Source of the DNA: Amycolatopsis thermalba
Lineage (GTDB): Bacteria; Actinomycetota; Actinomycetes; Mycobacteriales; Pseudonocardiaceae
Direction of reading: 5' to 3'
Length of the DNA stretch: 64,000 bases
Assembly: GCF_003385215.1 (NCBI RefSeq)
Contig: NZ_PQHW01000012.1
Span: 29,093 to 93,092, forward strand
Each line of letters opens with the position of its first letter. The first letter of the stretch is position 1. Under the pieces are notes generated by a model. That model was not told the origin of the DNA. It made no database searches and saw nothing but the letters and a program-made list of their open reading frames with translations. This document shows positions 1 to 9,525 of the stretch, in pieces. The translations under genes and the position numbers were made by a program.

Positions 1-342
1 GTCCGCGCCGTAGCCCGGCTGGTCGAGGCAGTCGCCCAGCGCGTTGTAGACGTGGCCCTTGACCTCGTCGCCGACCGGCACCGAGATCGGCGCGCCGGTG
101 TTGATCACCTCGGCGCCGCGGACGAGACCGTCCTGCGGGGCGAGCGAGATCGTGCGAACGAGGTTGTCGCCGAGGTGCTGCGCGACCTCGAGGGTGACCG
201 TCTTGCGCAGCTGCTCGAACTCGACCTCGACCTTCAGCGCGTTGAACAGCTCGGGCACGGCGCCGCGCGGGAACTCCACGTCGACGACCGGGCCGGTCAC
301 CGAGACGATCCGGCCCTTGGTCCGGGTTTCAGTGGTGGTCAT
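1..342 (-). CDS. atpD: ATP synthase F1 subunit beta, N-terminal part (cut by window edge)
   Basis: Catalytic beta subunit of the F1 sector, which makes ATP on the cytoplasmic face of the membrane. Only the first 114 codons are inside the window; they start [20 protein letters not shown] and cover the N-terminal beta-barrel, so the P-loop and catalytic residues lie outside. The ATG at 340-342 directly abuts the TAG stop of atpG (343-345), with no spacer, which implies translational coupling. It is the last visible gene of the atpBEFHAGD run; atpC is expected just beyond the edge. Confidence 0.96.
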   Translation of the reverse strand, partial: MTTTETRTKGRIVSVTGPVVDVEFPRGAVPELFNALKVEVEFEQLRKTVTLEVAQHLGDNLVRTISLAPQDGLVRGAEVINTGAPISVPVGDEVKGHVYNALGDCLDQPGYGAD

Positions 343-1293
343 CTACTCATCACTTCCTACAGCGGCGAGCGCATCGGCCCCACCGACGATTTCGCTGATC
401 TCCTGCGTGATCTGGGCCTGTCGCGCCTGGTTGGCCAGCCGGGTGTAGGTCTCCACCAGCTCGCTGGCGTTGTCCGACGCCGACTTCATGGCGGTGCGCC
501 GGGCGGCCAGCTCGGAAGCGGCCGACTCGAGCAGAGCCGAAAAGATCCGCGTGTTGATGTACTTCGGCAGCAGGGCCGACAGCAGCCGGTCCGCGCTGGG
601 CTCGAACTCGTACGCCGGGAGGATCTCGCCGGACTGAGCGGTGCCCTCCGCGCCGTCTTCCACGTACTCGACCTCGAGCGGCGCCATCCGCCTGGCGACC
701 GGGGTCTGGGTCAGCATCGACTTGAACTCGGTGTACACGATGTGCACCTCGTCCACGCCCAGGATGCCGTCCTCGCCCGGGCCGTTCGCGTCGTCGTCCG
801 CGCCGGCGAGGAACGCCTTGGTCAGCGTCTCGCCCGCGGCGGCGGCGTTCTCGTAGTGCGGCTGGTCGGAGAACCCGGTCCAGCTGTCGACGACCTCGCG
901 GTTGCGGAACCGGTAGTAGTTCAGGCCCTTGCCGCCGATGACGTAGACCTGGGGCTCCTTGCCCTCCGAGCGCAGCAGCGAGAGCAGCTCCTCGGTGGCC
1001 CGCAGCACGTTGGTGTTGTAACCACCGCACAGGCCCTTGTCACTGGTCACCACCAGCACGGCCGCCCGCTTCGGGTTGGGCCGCTCGACGAGGAACGGGT
1101 CGTCGAGGCTCGCGGCCCCGCTCGCCAGGGCGGAGAGCACCTTGGTGATCTCCTCGGCGTACGGGCGCGAAGCCTCGACCCGTGCCTGGGCACGGCCGAT
1201 CCGCGAGGTGGCGATCAGTTCCATCGCCTTGGTGATCTTGCCGATCGATTTCGTCGCCCGGATCTTTGCCCGGAGCTCGCGAAGTTGCGCCAT
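343..1293 (-). CDS. atpG: ATP synthase F1 subunit gamma
   Basis: Central rotor shaft of the F1 sector. The protein has 316 residues. Its N-terminal helix ([20 protein letters not shown]) and C-terminal helix ([12 protein letters not shown]...[11 protein letters not shown]) form the family's coiled-coil shaft. An acidic, glycine-rich insertion at about residues 164-178 ([14 protein letters not shown]) matches the extra gamma loop known from mycobacteria and their relatives, which is absent from E. coli. It lies 11 nt downstream of atpA and abuts atpD. Confidence 0.96.
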   Translation of the reverse strand: MAQLRELRAKIRATKSIGKITKAMELIATSRIGRAQARVEASRPYAEEITKVLSALASGAASLDDPFLVERPNPKRAAVLVVTSDKGLCGGYNTNVLRATEELLSLLRSEGKEPQVYVIGGKGLNYYRFRNREVVDSWTGFSDQPHYENAAAAGETLTKAFLAGADDDANGPGEDGILGVDEVHIVYTEFKSMLTQTPVARRMAPLEVEYVEDGAEGTAQSGEILPAYEFEPSADRLLSALLPKYINTRIFSALLESAASELAARRTAMKSASDNASELVETYTRLANQARQAQITQEISEIVGGADALAAVGSDE

Positions 1294-1304
1294 GAGCTAT
1301 CCGG

Positions 1305-2948
1305 TCACTTCGTCGGGGCGGGCTTGTTGACCTTGACGGTCTCCTGCCCGACCTTGTCGGCGTCCATCGCCTCGGCCTCGGCCTCGTTCACGAGCTGCTC
1401 ACCCGAAGAGGTGGTGAAGCCCTTCTTGAACTCGGCGGTGGCGGCGGCGACGCGCTCGGCGAGCTCGTCGGTCCACTTACCCTTGTCGCGGATCTCGGCG
1501 AGGATGTCGTCGTGCTTGTGGCGGATGTTCTCCAGCAGCTCGGAGTTGAACCGGGCCACGTCCTCCACCGGCACGTCGTCGAAGTGACCCTTGGTGCCCA
1601 GGTACACGGTGATGACCTGCTGCTCGACCGGGATCGGCGAGTACTGGGGCTGCTTGAGCACCTCGTACAGGCGGGCACCGCGGTCCAGCTGGGCACGCGA
1701 GGTCGGGTCCAGGTCGGAGGCGAAGGCGGCGAACGCCTGCAGCTCCTGGTACTGGGACAGGTCGATCCGCAGCGAACCGGACACCGTCTTCATCGCCTTG
1801 ATCTGCGCGTCACCACCGACCCGGGAAACCGAGGTGGTCACGTCGACCGCGGGGCGCTGACCCGAGTTGAACAGGTCGGACTGGAAGAAGCACTGCCCGT
1901 CGGTGATCGAGATGACGTTGGTGGGGATGTAGGCCGAGATGTCGTTGGCCTTGGTCTCGATGACCGGCAGACCGGTCAGCGAGCCGCCACCCAGCTCGTC
2001 CGACAGCTTCGCGCAGCGCTCGAGCAGCCGGGAGTGCAAGTAGAAGACGTCGCCGGGGAACGCCTCGCGGCCCGGCGGGCGGCGCAGCAGCAGCGAGAGC
2101 GCGCGGTAGGCGTCGGCCTGCTTGGACAGGTCGTCGAACACGATCAGGACGTGCTTGCCCTGGTACATCCAGTGCTGGCCGAGCGCCGACCCGGTGTAGG
2201 GGGCCAGCCACTTGAAGCCGGCGGAGTCCGACGCGGGGGCCGCGACGATGGTGGTGTACTCCAGCGCGCCCGCGTCCTCGAGGGACTTGCGGACACCGGC
2301 GATGGTGGAGCCCTTCTGGCCGATCGCGACGTAGATGCAGCGGACCTGCTTGTTCGGGTCGCCGGTCGCCCAGTTGGCCTTCTGGTTGATGATCGTGTCG
2401 ACGCAGACCGCGGTCTTGCCGGTCTTGCGGTCACCGATGATCAGCTGGCGCTGGCCGCGGCCGATCGGGGTCATCGCGTCGATCGCGGTGATGCCGGTCT
2501 GCAGCGGCTCGGACACCGGCTGGCGCTGCACGACCGAGGCGGCCTGCAGCTCCAGCGCGCGCCGGTCCTCGGCCACGATGTCGCCGAGGCCGTCGATCGG
2601 CTTGCCGAGCGGGTCGATGACGCGGCCCAGGAAGGCCTCGCCGACCGGGATCGAGAGGATCTGGCCGGTGCGCTTGACCTCCTGACCCTCTTCGATCTTC
2701 TCGTAGTTACCGAGGATGACGACACCGATCCGGCGCGGCTCCAGGTTCTGCGCCACACCGAGGATGCCGCCGGGGAACTCCAGCAGCTCGTTGGCCATGG
2801 TCGAGGGCAGACCCTCGACGTGGGCAACGCCGTCGCCGGTGTCCACGACGACGCCGACCTCTTCCCGGTTGACTTCGGGTGAGTAACTCGAGACGTAGTT
2901 CTCGATCGCGCTACGGATCTCGTCCGAGGAGATCGTCAGCTCCGCCAT
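1305..2948 (-). CDS. atpA: ATP synthase F1 subunit alpha
   Basis: Non-catalytic nucleotide-binding subunit of F1. The 547-residue protein starts at the ATG read as [14 protein letters not shown]; longer upstream reading in this frame runs back through atpH and is not real. The Walker A motif GDRKTGKT is at residues 172-179. The C-terminus carries a roughly 35-residue extension (after FTTSSGEQL, rich in E, A and K). Such a tail is typical of mycobacterial-type alpha subunits, where it restrains ATP hydrolysis; that role here is inferred. It sits 49 nt after atpH and 11 nt before atpG. Confidence 0.97.
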   Translation of the reverse strand: MAELTISSDEIRSAIENYVSSYSPEVNREEVGVVVDTGDGVAHVEGLPSTMANELLEFPGGILGVAQNLEPRRIGVVILGNYEKIEEGQEVKRTGQILSIPVGEAFLGRVIDPLGKPIDGLGDIVAEDRRALELQAASVVQRQPVSEPLQTGITAIDAMTPIGRGQRQLIIGDRKTGKTAVCVDTIINQKANWATGDPNKQVRCIYVAIGQKGSTIAGVRKSLEDAGALEYTTIVAAPASDSAGFKWLAPYTGSALGQHWMYQGKHVLIVFDDLSKQADAYRALSLLLRRPPGREAFPGDVFYLHSRLLERCAKLSDELGGGSLTGLPVIETKANDISAYIPTNVISITDGQCFFQSDLFNSGQRPAVDVTTSVSRVGGDAQIKAMKTVSGSLRIDLSQYQELQAFAAFASDLDPTSRAQLDRGARLYEVLKQPQYSPIPVEQQVITVYLGTKGHFDDVPVEDVARFNSELLENIRHKHDDILAEIRDKGKWTDELAERVAAATAEFKKGFTTSSGEQLVNEAEAEAMDADKVGQETVKVNKPAPTK

Positions 2949-2997
2949 GTCGTTCCCGCTCTCTCGTTCCTGCAGGTGTGCAAAGTCTTGTGTGGTG

Positions 2998-3822
2998 TCA
3001 GGCCAGCTGCCTGCGCAGCTCGGCGATCCGGCCGGCGGTGCTGCCGTCGATGACCTCGTCGCCCACCCGGACGACGAGCCCGCCACCGAGGCGGGCGTCG
3101 ATCTCGACGTGCAGCCCGATCGGCCGCCCGTAGATCCGGCGCAGCTGCTCGGCCAGCCGCTCCCGCTGCTCCGCGGACAGCTCGCTCGCGCTCGTGACGT
3201 ACGCGACCGAGCGCTCGCGGCGCTCCGCGGCCAGCTGGACCAGCTCGTCCAGCTTGATCCCGACGCTGCGACCCGCCGACCGGCCGACGACCTGCTCGGC
3301 CAGGGCCAGGGTGATGTCGTCCACCTTGCCCTGCAGCAGGTCGCGCAGCAGCCTGCGCTTCGCGTCACCGGGTGCCGTCTGGTCGGACAGCGTCTGCTCC
3401 AGCTCCGGGTTGCTTCCCACGATACGGGCGATCCGGAACAACTGGTCCTCGACGGCGTCCAGCTTCCCGGCCTTTTCCGCACTGGTCAGCAGCGCGTGCC
3501 GGCCGAGCGACTCCGTCCCGTCGAGCAGTTCCCGCGGGCTGGACCAGCGTGCCGCGACCACGGCGTCGAGCACGCGCAGGGTCTGCTCGGACACCTTGCC
3601 GGCCAGCACCGAGCGGACCAGCCGGGTGCGGGCGCCCGGGTCGGACGAGGCGTCGGCGACCGCACGGCGCAGGCCGATCTCCCTGCCGAGCAGGTCGACC
3701 ACGGCCAGCAGTTCATTGCCGAGAGCGGCCGGGTCGGCGCCGGCCTCGCCGGTGACCTCGGCGAGCCGGGTCTCGGCGGAGGCGAGCGCTTCGCGGCTCG
3801 CGGCGTGCAGCGTCAGCGTCAT
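2998..3822 (-). CDS. atpH: ATP synthase F1 subunit delta
   Basis: Delta subunit (OSCP type), which clamps the peripheral stalk to the top of F1. It has 274 residues, longer than the roughly 180 of E. coli but usual for actinomycetes. In Mycobacterium delta is fused to a second b-like segment; here it is a separate gene and atpF precedes it by only 5 nt. The conserved C-terminal region ([25 protein letters not shown]) is the typical delta signature. Start is the ATG giving [14 protein letters not shown]. Confidence 0.95.
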   Translation of the reverse strand: MTLTLHAASREALASAETRLAEVTGEAGADPAALGNELLAVVDLLGREIGLRRAVADASSDPGARTRLVRSVLAGKVSEQTLRVLDAVVAARWSSPRELLDGTESLGRHALLTSAEKAGKLDAVEDQLFRIARIVGSNPELEQTLSDQTAPGDAKRRLLRDLLQGKVDDITLALAEQVVGRSAGRSVGIKLDELVQLAAERRERSVAYVTSASELSAEQRERLAEQLRRIYGRPIGLHVEIDARLGGGLVVRVGDEVIDGSTAGRIAELRRQLA

Positions 3823-3827
3823 CTGGG

Positions 3828-4379
3828 CTACTTTCCTGCTCCGTTACCGGCGCTGCTGCCGAGCTCGGCGAGGAACCGGTCGACCGTGCCACGGCGACGG
3901 ACCTCGTCCTCGAGGTGCTCCCCGACGATCCGGCTCGCCAGCTCGATCGAGTTGCGGCCCAGCTCGTTGCGCAGCTCCGTGACGATCTGTGCCTTCTGGG
4001 CCTGCAGCGCGGCGTGGCCCTGGGCGATGATCCGGGCGGCCTCGTCCTGGGCCTCGGCCCGCAGCTCCTCCTTGATCCGCTCCGCCTCGAGGCGAGCGTC
4101 GTCGCGGATCTTGGCGGCCTCGGAGTAGGCGTCCTTGAGCTGTGCCTGGTACTTCGCGAGCGCCTCTTCGGCTTCGGCCTGCGCCTTCTCCGCCTTGGCG
4201 ATGCCACCCTCGATGGCCGCCGTGCGCTCCTCGTACATCTTCTCGAAGCGGGGCACGGCGAACTTCTTGAGCAGCCACAGCAGGATCAGGAAGGCCACCA
4301 GGCCGAGGATGATCTCGCTGAGGTGCGGCAGCACCGGGTTCGGCGCTTCCGCAGCCAGCACGATCTGGGTCTTCACCAC
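3828..4379 (-). CDS. atpF: ATP synthase F0 subunit b
   Basis: Peripheral stalk subunit of 183 residues. A single N-terminal membrane helix (about residues 22-40, EIILGLVAFLILLWLLKKF) is followed by a long charged helical segment rich in A, E, K and Q (about 45-165) that forms the stalk coiled coil. It lies between atpE (29 nt upstream) and atpH (5 nt downstream), as in other bacterial atp operons. Confidence 0.96.
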   Translation of the reverse strand: MVKTQIVLAAEAPNPVLPHLSEIILGLVAFLILLWLLKKFAVPRFEKMYEERTAAIEGGIAKAEKAQAEAEEALAKYQAQLKDAYSEAAKIRDDARLEAERIKEELRAEAQDEAARIIAQGHAALQAQKAQIVTELRNELGRNSIELASRIVGEHLEDEVRRRGTVDRFLAELGSSAGNGAGK

Positions 4380-4408
4380 AACGACTCCTTCAGCGGTGAG
4401 CGGTTAAC

Positions 4409-4666
4409 TCAGGCGGCGGAGGCGATGAAGTAGACGACCAGACCGATCAGGGCGAGCACCTCGGTAAGCACGAAGGTGGTCCAGGCGATACCCATGAGCT
4501 TGCCCTGGGCCTCCGGCTGACGGGCGGTGCCGTTGATGACGGCGGCCCAGATCAGACCCACACCGATGCCCGGGCCGATCGCGCCCAGACCGTAGCCGAT
4601 GGCGGCGAGACCCGGGTTGAGGTTGACAGCGGTCTCAGCGGCCTGGGCAAGAACGATGTTGCTCAC
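4409..4666 (-). CDS. atpE: ATP synthase F0 subunit c
   Basis: Proton-carrying subunit of the rotor ring. At 85 residues it shows two membrane helices joined by the polar loop RQP (residues 49-51). The proton-binding carboxylate is Glu69 in the second helix ([12 protein letters not shown]). Glycine-rich packing motifs ([12 protein letters not shown]) are in helix one. An intergenic gap of 63 nt separates it from atpB. Confidence 0.97.
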   Translation of the reverse strand: MSNIVLAQAAETAVNLNPGLAAIGYGLGAIGPGIGVGLIWAAVINGTARQPEAQGKLMGIAWTTFVLTEVLALIGLVVYFIASAA

Positions 4667-4729
4667 TTGCGTTTCCCTTTCACTCGGTCCGCTACCACGC
4701 GGATCGGGGGCTTTTCGGTTCGTTTTCTT

Positions 4730-5512
4730 CTAGTGGTCTTCGGCGAGCGCGGCGCCGATGTAGTTCGCCGAGAGAACGGCGAACACATACGCCTGGATCA
4801 CCTGGATCAGCGCTTCCACGAAGGTCATCAGGATGGCGAACGCCCACGAGACCAGCGAGATGGGCTTGAAGACCCCGCCCGCGTGGAGCAGCAGGAACTC
4901 ACCCGCGAGCGTGAACACCAGCAGGATCAGGTGGCCGGCGAACATCGCGGCGAACACCCGGACCGCCAGCGTGAGCGGGTTGAGGACGAACTTCTGCAGG
5001 AACTCGATCGGCGTCAGCAGGATGTAGATCGGGCCGGGCGCACCCGGCGGGACGGTCGCGTGCTTGAGGTAGCCCACGAAGCCGTGCCGCTTGAACCCGA
5101 CGTAGTGGTACACCGGGTAGACCACCAGCAGCGACAGCGCGATCGGGAAACCGATGTGCGAGAACGTCGGGAACTGGACGATCGGGATGATCCCGAACAG
5201 GTTGTTGATCAGCACGAAGCTGAACAGCGTCAGCACCAGCGGGATGAACGGCTTGAAGTCCTTCGACCCGATCTGCTCACGCGCGATGCCGTTGCGCGCG
5301 AAGTCGTAGACGTACTCCGCGGCGAACTGCGCCTTGCCCGGCACGACCTTCAGCTTGCGCGAGGTCAGCAGGAAGAAAGCCGCGATGATGATCACCGACA
5401 GCACGACGAGGATCATCGGCTTGGAGACGCCGAGGAAGATCGGCGGCAGGTCGAAGTCTCCGGCACCCGGGGGCGCGAACGTGTCGCCCTCGGCCAATAC
5501 CAGCGCGCCCAA
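4730..5512 (-). CDS. atpB: ATP synthase F0 subunit a
   Basis: Static proton-channel subunit of F0. The 260-residue protein has at least five predicted membrane segments and the conserved basic helix containing the essential arginine (LTLAVRVFAAMFAGH). Start is the ATG giving MGALVLAEGDTF. It is the first gene of the contiguous atpBEFHAGD run. A 370-nt gene-free stretch with hairpins separates it from atpI, so the operon promoter probably lies there. Confidence 0.96.
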   Translation of the reverse strand: MGALVLAEGDTFAPPGAGDFDLPPIFLGVSKPMILVVLSVIIIAAFFLLTSRKLKVVPGKAQFAAEYVYDFARNGIAREQIGSKDFKPFIPLVLTLFSFVLINNLFGIIPIVQFPTFSHIGFPIALSLLVVYPVYHYVGFKRHGFVGYLKHATVPPGAPGPIYILLTPIEFLQKFVLNPLTLAVRVFAAMFAGHLILLVFTLAGEFLLLHAGGVFKPISLVSWAFAILMTFVEALIQVIQAYVFAVLSANYIGAALAEDH

Positions 5513-5852
5513 CTGGGCTCCTTCCGGTTCTCCCGGCCGGCGTTCACTCCGCCGGGGGAATCGTCACGATCTGGACTTAACGTACCCGATACGTTTCGGG
5601 TGGTTGGAGGCGGATCCCCTGAGTGAACACCGCGTGTACTTTCAGCCACTTGGGGGTTTCGGTACTACGATCTCCGACGGCAGAATCGGCCCACCCGGCT
5701 CAGGGGCCATCCGTCTCGATCGCCACGTTGCCGGTCGGGGTTCCACATCGGGAGCGCGGCCCGGAGCCCACCTCCACGATCCGGACGATACCAGCCGGTA
5801 AATCGACACCGTACGGGCGTACTCCTAATTGAGTCCCCACCCGCCGCGTGAT
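5513..5852. other. Gene-free region upstream of atpB
   Basis: About 340 nt without a supportable gene. Open frames here are shadows or run in from atpI in the wrong frame. The position upstream of the atpBEFHAGD run makes it the likely site of the operon promoter and 5' leader, but I see no clean -35/-10 pair on the minus strand. Confidence 0.5.
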
Positions 5853-5887
5853 CGCCGGAATCCGGCGCTGACCTGCGGGAGGTCAGC
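5853..5887 (-). terminator. Twin hairpins at the 3' end of atpI
   Basis: Two adjacent inverted repeats. GCTGACCT/AGGTCAGC (5867-5874 with 5880-5887) includes the atpI stop codon, and CGCCGGAATCCGGCG (5853-5867) follows it in the direction of transcription. There is no clear U-tract, so the element may attenuate rather than end transcription between atpI and atpB. Confidence 0.45.
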
Positions 5888-6314
5888 CCGGGATGATCGT
5901 CGGGATCTTGGTCTTGCGGAACGCCAGGAACTCCGCCGCGGCCCACACCAGGATGACCGCCAGCGTGGTGAACGCGAGCGCGTAGCGGTTGAAGGAGTCC
6001 ACGCCCCTGAGGGCGGTCATGACGCCGAACAGGACCAGCACCTTGAGGATGTAGCCGCCGATCGCCACGGCCATCACCATGAACGGGTCGAGCGCGGCGG
6101 ACTTGCGCATCATGAACAGCGTGACCAGGGACGACGCGAAGGCGATGACACCGCCGACCAGCGAGCCGAGCAGGCCGGGGACCCCGGACAGGATCGTCGA
6201 GACGACCACGCCGATCACCACCGTGGCCAGCGCCGGCCACAGCGCGAAGCGCAGCATCGCGTCGGCCAGCTTGAGCACCGACTGCGCGTGCGGGTTCTCG
6301 GTCTTGTCGGTCAT
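5883..6314 (-). CDS. atpI: AtpI-like ATP synthase accessory membrane protein
   Basis: A 143-residue protein with four hydrophobic segments (starting near residues 22, 47, 80 and 113), in the place always occupied by the AtpI/Rv1303-type protein between wecA and atpB. AtpI proteins assist assembly of the c-ring or ion supply; the exact role here is inferred from position and topology. The ATG (6312-6314) overlaps the stop of wecA as ATGA, showing translational coupling. A longer in-frame reading upstream runs through wecA in the wrong frame and was rejected. Confidence 0.8.
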   Translation of the reverse strand: MTDKTENPHAQSVLKLADAMLRFALWPALATVVIGVVVSTILSGVPGLLGSLVGGVIAFASSLVTLFMMRKSAALDPFMVMAVAIGGYILKVLVLFGVMTALRGVDSFNRYALAFTTLAVILVWAAAEFLAFRKTKIPTIIPG

Positions 6315-7471
6315 GACACTCCCTGGTTCCGCGACCTCAGACGCGGAATGACGGACACGATCGCGGCGAGGACGAGGCCCGCGCCGACAATCCAGAGTAC
6401 CGCCGTCGTGTCGAACAGCGTCACCGAGACCGCGCCGAAGCCGAGCAGGCCCGCCCACAGGTAGATCAGCAGCACCGCGCGGCGCTGCGAGTGGCCGATC
6501 TCCAGCAGGCGGTGGTGCAGGTGCATCTTGTCCGCCGCGAACGGGCTCTCGCCGCGCCGGGTGCGCCGGATGACGGCCATCAGCAGGTCGAGGACCGGCA
6601 GGAACAGCACCGCGACGACGACCAGCAGCGGCGACAGCAGCGCCAGCGCGTCGGAGCCGCCGAACCGGGTGTAGTTGATCTTCCCGGAGGCCGAGGTGGT
6701 AGCGCCGGCCAGCATCAGGCCGATCATCATCGAACCGGAGTCGCCCATGAAGATCTTCGCGGGCTGGAAGTTGTGCGGCAGGAAGCCCAGGCACGCGCCG
6801 GCCAGCGTGGCGGCGATCAGCGCGGGCGGGTAGACGCCGACGTCGCCGCCCTGCGAGTTGAGCAGGCCGAGCGAGAACGCACAGGTCGCGGCCGCGGCGA
6901 TGAAGCCCAGCCCGGCGGCCAGGCCGTCCAGCCCGTCGACGAAGTTCAGCGCGTTGACCAGCACCACCACGAGCAGCACCATCAGCAGCCCGCCCTGGTT
7001 GTTGTCCAGGGTGACGACCGAGCCGAGCGCGTCGCCGTTGCCGCCCCAGGGCACCCAGAAGACGTTCCACTGCACGCCGAAGATGACCAGGATGCCGGCG
7101 CACATGACCTGGCCGGCGAGCTTGGTCCAGGCGTCGATCTCGAAGCGGTCGTCCAGCGCGCCGATGAGCACGATGACGCCGCCGCCGATGAGGACGCCGA
7201 CCGGGTCGAGGGAGAAGTCGAACGCGCGGCGCAGCACCGGCAGCTGGTGGGCCATCGCCATGCCGCCGACGACGCCCAGGTACATGCCGACGCCACCCAT
7301 CCGCGGGATCGGGATGACGTGCACGTCGCGGGCGCGCGGGTTGGCGATCGCGCCGAGGCGGATCGCCAGGCGCCGGATGACGCCGGTGAGCAGGAACGTC
7401 AGGGTCGCGGCGATCAGGCCGACGAGGATGTACTCCCGGATCGGGAGGCCGGCGGTGGTTACGGGGGTCAT
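6311..7471 (-). CDS. wecA: Undecaprenyl-phosphate GlcNAc-1-phosphate transferase (WecA/Rfe family)
   Basis: Polytopic membrane enzyme of 386 residues that transfers a sugar-1-phosphate from UDP-sugar to the lipid carrier. In mycobacteria the Rv1302 equivalent makes the GlcNAc-decaprenyl starter for arabinogalactan. Family motifs are visible: IGALDDRFEID, NFVDGLDGLAAG, FMGDSGSMMIG and the histidine motif KMHLHHRLLEIGHSQ. The single base overlap with the tsaC stop (TGATG) and the ATGA overlap with atpI indicate an operon. The genomic position separates it from MraY, which sits in the dcw cluster. Confidence 0.9.
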   Translation of the reverse strand: MTPVTTAGLPIREYILVGLIAATLTFLLTGVIRRLAIRLGAIANPRARDVHVIPIPRMGGVGMYLGVVGGMAMAHQLPVLRRAFDFSLDPVGVLIGGGVIVLIGALDDRFEIDAWTKLAGQVMCAGILVIFGVQWNVFWVPWGGNGDALGSVVTLDNNQGGLLMVLLVVVLVNALNFVDGLDGLAAGLGFIAAAATCAFSLGLLNSQGGDVGVYPPALIAATLAGACLGFLPHNFQPAKIFMGDSGSMMIGLMLAGATTSASGKINYTRFGGSDALALLSPLLVVVAVLFLPVLDLLMAVIRRTRRGESPFAADKMHLHHRLLEIGHSQRRAVLLIYLWAGLLGFGAVSVTLFDTTAVLWIVGAGLVLAAIVSVIPRLRSRNQGVS

Positions 7472-8121
7472 CAGGCCGCGGTCTTCACCGGTGCGCCGAG
7501 CACCTCGCTCACCGCTTCGGCGCTCACTGCGCCGGCCCGCAGCAGGACGGGCTCGTCCCCGGTCAGGTCGACGACGGACGAGGGCAGCGCCTCCCGGCTG
7601 GGCCCGGCGTCGAGGTAGACCGACACGGACTCGCCGAGCTGTTCCCGCGCCTCCTCCGCGTCGGCCGCGGCGGGCCGTCCGGCGACGTTGGCGCTGGAGA
7701 CGGCCATCGGGCCGACCTCGCGCAGCAGCTCCAGCGCGACCGGGTGCAGCGGCATCCGCAGCATGACGGTGCCGCGGGTGGTGCCCAGGTCCCAGCGCAG
7801 GCTCGGCGCGTGCGAGAGCACAATGGACAGATCACCGGGCCAGAAGGCCTCGATGAGGGCGCGTGCCTGCGGCGGCACCCCGAGGACCAGACCGTCTATT
7901 GTGGACCAGGAACCGACCAGGACGCCGACGGGCAGGTCGGGACCGCGGTTCTTCGCCCGCAGCAGCGCGCGCACGGCGGCCGAGTCGAACGCGTCCGCCC
8001 CGATGCCGTACACCGTGTCCGTGGGCAGCACGACCAGCCGCCCCGAACGGACCGCGCTCGCCGCCGCGGCCAGCCCCTCGGCCCGCGTCTCCGGACGGCT
8101 GCAGTCGTACACCGCGCTCAT
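7471..8121 (-). CDS. tsaC: L-threonylcarbamoyladenylate synthase (Sua5/YwlC/YrdC family)
   Basis: Makes threonylcarbamoyl-AMP for the universal t6A37 modification of ANN-decoding tRNAs. The 216-residue protein shows the YrdC fold signature near the N-terminus (PTDTVYGIGADAF, then LLRAKNRGPDLPVGVLV) and SSANVAGRPAAADAEEA later. Its length fits a YrdC-type enzyme without the C-terminal Sua5 domain. It lies between prmC and wecA as in Mycobacterium (Rv1301). Confidence 0.93.
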   Translation of the reverse strand: MSAVYDCSRPETRAEGLAAAASAVRSGRLVVLPTDTVYGIGADAFDSAAVRALLRAKNRGPDLPVGVLVGSWSTIDGLVLGVPPQARALIEAFWPGDLSIVLSHAPSLRWDLGTTRGTVMLRMPLHPVALELLREVGPMAVSSANVAGRPAAADAEEAREQLGESVSVYLDAGPSREALPSSVVDLTGDEPVLLRAGAVSAEAVSEVLGAPVKTAA

Positions 8122-8233
8122 GGGGTGAAGACTATTCCGAAGCGTGTAACGGCTCGGTTGCGGGTGGCGGTCACGCTCCGGCCGTCGTGGCGCAGTGAGG
8201 ACGACCCGAGTCAGGAGGGGGCCGCGCTGGGGT

Positions 8234-9097
8234 TCAGCCGCGTAGTGCTGTCACGAAACGGGGGCGTCCGGCGAGGTCGCGGTGGTCCTGGACCTCCGTC
8301 AGCACCTTCCGCGACGCCACCAGCGCCGGGGCGGCCGAGCCGTGGGTGTCGTCGTGTTCGATGGCCAGTCCGCCGCCGGGCTTGAGGAGCCTGCAGGCGG
8401 TCGCCACGGCTTGCCGGACCACCGCCAGGCCGCCGTCGGGGGCGAAGACCGCTTGCGGCGGGTCGAAGTCGACCACCTCGGGCGGCAGGTCGCCGCCCGG
8501 GGGGACGTACGGCGGGTTGCACACCACCAGGTCCACCAGGCCGTCCAGCTCCGCGAAGATGGTGTTGTCGCCGACGTCCCCGGAGTACAGGCGGATCGGG
8601 GTGTCCCCCGCCGCCGCCTGCTTGTCCGCGTTGTGCCGCGCCCACGCCAGCGCGTTCGGGTCGATGTCCACGGCGTACACCACCGCGTCCGGCCGCTCGT
8701 GCGCGATCGCCAGCGCCAGCGCCCCCGACCCGGTGCACAGGTCCACCACCACCGGGTACTCGCGCCCGTGGATGTGCCGCAACCCCCACTCGACCAGCAG
8801 CTCCGTCTCCGGCCGCGGGATGAACACCCCGGGGCCGACGTCCAGCGTGATCCCGGCGAACCCGGCCCACCCGGTGAGGTGCTGCAGCGGCACCCGCTTC
8901 GCGCGCTGGGCGACCAGCTTGCCGATCGCCTCCACCACCGGCGGGTCGACGAGCGGCACCAGCGGCAGGCGACCGCGCTCGACACCCAGCACGTGGGCGG
9001 CGATCAGCTCGGCGTCGGCGCGCGGAGACGCCACGCCCGCCTCCTCCAGGATGCGCATCGCCTCGAGGATCGCCAGTCGCAACGGTTGCCGCTTCAC
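8234..9097 (-). CDS. prmC: Release factor glutamine methyltransferase
   Basis: SAM-dependent N5-methylation of the glutamine in the GGQ motif of release factors 1 and 2. The 287-residue protein contains the SAM-binding segment VVDLCTGSGALALAIA and the catalytic NPPY motif (VVCNPPYVPPGG). I chose the GTG at 9095-9097 (reading VKRQPLRLAILEAM); a longer open frame upstream starts with arginine-rich sequence unlike the family. Its target gene prfA lies upstream, but here the two are separated by the inserted MerR/hydrolase pair. Confidence 0.92.
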   Translation of the reverse strand: MKRQPLRLAILEAMRILEEAGVASPRADAELIAAHVLGVERGRLPLVPLVDPPVVEAIGKLVAQRAKRVPLQHLTGWAGFAGITLDVGPGVFIPRPETELLVEWGLRHIHGREYPVVVDLCTGSGALALAIAHERPDAVVYAVDIDPNALAWARHNADKQAAAGDTPIRLYSGDVGDNTIFAELDGLVDLVVCNPPYVPPGGDLPPEVVDFDPPQAVFAPDGGLAVVRQAVATACRLLKPGGGLAIEHDDTHGSAAPALVASRKVLTEVQDHRDLAGRPRFVTALRG

Positions 9098-9119
9098 GCT
9101 CCCAACTTTTCCACAGCCG

Positions 9120-9467
9120 TCAGCCGGCGGTGGGGACGTATGCCGCGAGCGCACCGCGCGTCTGACGCAGATCGTCGATGCGCTCGTCCAGGGCGTCCAG
9201 CTGCTCACGGAGCGTGCTCACCACTTCGGGGCACATGTCCAGTTCCGGCTTCTCCCCCCGCGCGCACGGCAGCAGCTTCCGGATCACGCACGTCGACAAC
9301 CCCGCGGCCAGCAAGGCGCGGATCTGCCGCACGGTGATCACCGCGTCGTCGTCGTAGACGCGGTAGCCGTTGGTGTCCCGCTGCGTGCTCAGCAGCCCCT
9401 GCTCCTCGTAGTACCGCAGCAACCGCTGGCTCACGCCGGTCCGAACGGACAACTCCCCGATCCGCAT
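9120..9467 (-). CDS. MerR-family transcriptional regulator
   Basis: A 115-residue regulator with the N-terminal winged helix-turn-helix (MRIGELSVRTGVSQRLLRYY, then EEQGLLSTQRDTNGYRVYDD) and a C-terminal dimerisation coiled coil (STLREQLDALDERIDDLRQT). Three cysteines (in STCVIRKLLPCARG and DMCPEV) could bind metal or sense oxidation, but this spacing is common in actinomycete MerR proteins of unknown inducer. It is divergent from the hydrolase at 9526 with a dyad-bearing promoter between, so it probably controls itself and that gene. Confidence 0.9.
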   Translation of the reverse strand: MRIGELSVRTGVSQRLLRYYEEQGLLSTQRDTNGYRVYDDDAVITVRQIRALLAAGLSTCVIRKLLPCARGEKPELDMCPEVVSTLREQLDALDERIDDLRQTRGALAAYVPTAG

Positions 9468-9482
9468 GCGACCTCGCTCACT

Positions 9483-9521
9483 CGACGTTGACCTTCACAC
9501 CGATGTCAAAACCTAACGTCG
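9483..9521. promoter_or_regulatory. MerR-type operator and promoter between regulator and hydrolase
   Basis: On the plus strand TTGACC (9488-9493) and TAACGT (9514-9519) are 20 nt apart, the long spacer typical of MerR-controlled promoters. The spacer holds a dyad, TTCACA-N4-TGTCAA (9494-9509, one mismatch), nested in a 7-bp inverted repeat CGACGTT/AACGTCG (9483-9489 with 9515-9521). The expected start of transcription falls at or near the A of the hydrolase ATG (9526), so the mRNA may be leaderless. Confidence 0.6.
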
Positions 9522-9525
9522 CGGC

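Noticed and set aside
52..2882. Long open frames on the plus strand across atpD, atpG and atpA (over 450 codons each)
   Set aside because: They are antisense to strongly conserved ATP synthase genes, Arg/Gly/Val-rich and without family motifs; such frames are a by-product of high GC at third codon positions.
6311..7471. MraY (muramyl-pentapeptide transferase)
   Set aside because: Gene context (tsaC-wecA-atpI) and the HLHH-type motif match the WecA/Rv1302 group; MraY lies in the dcw cluster.
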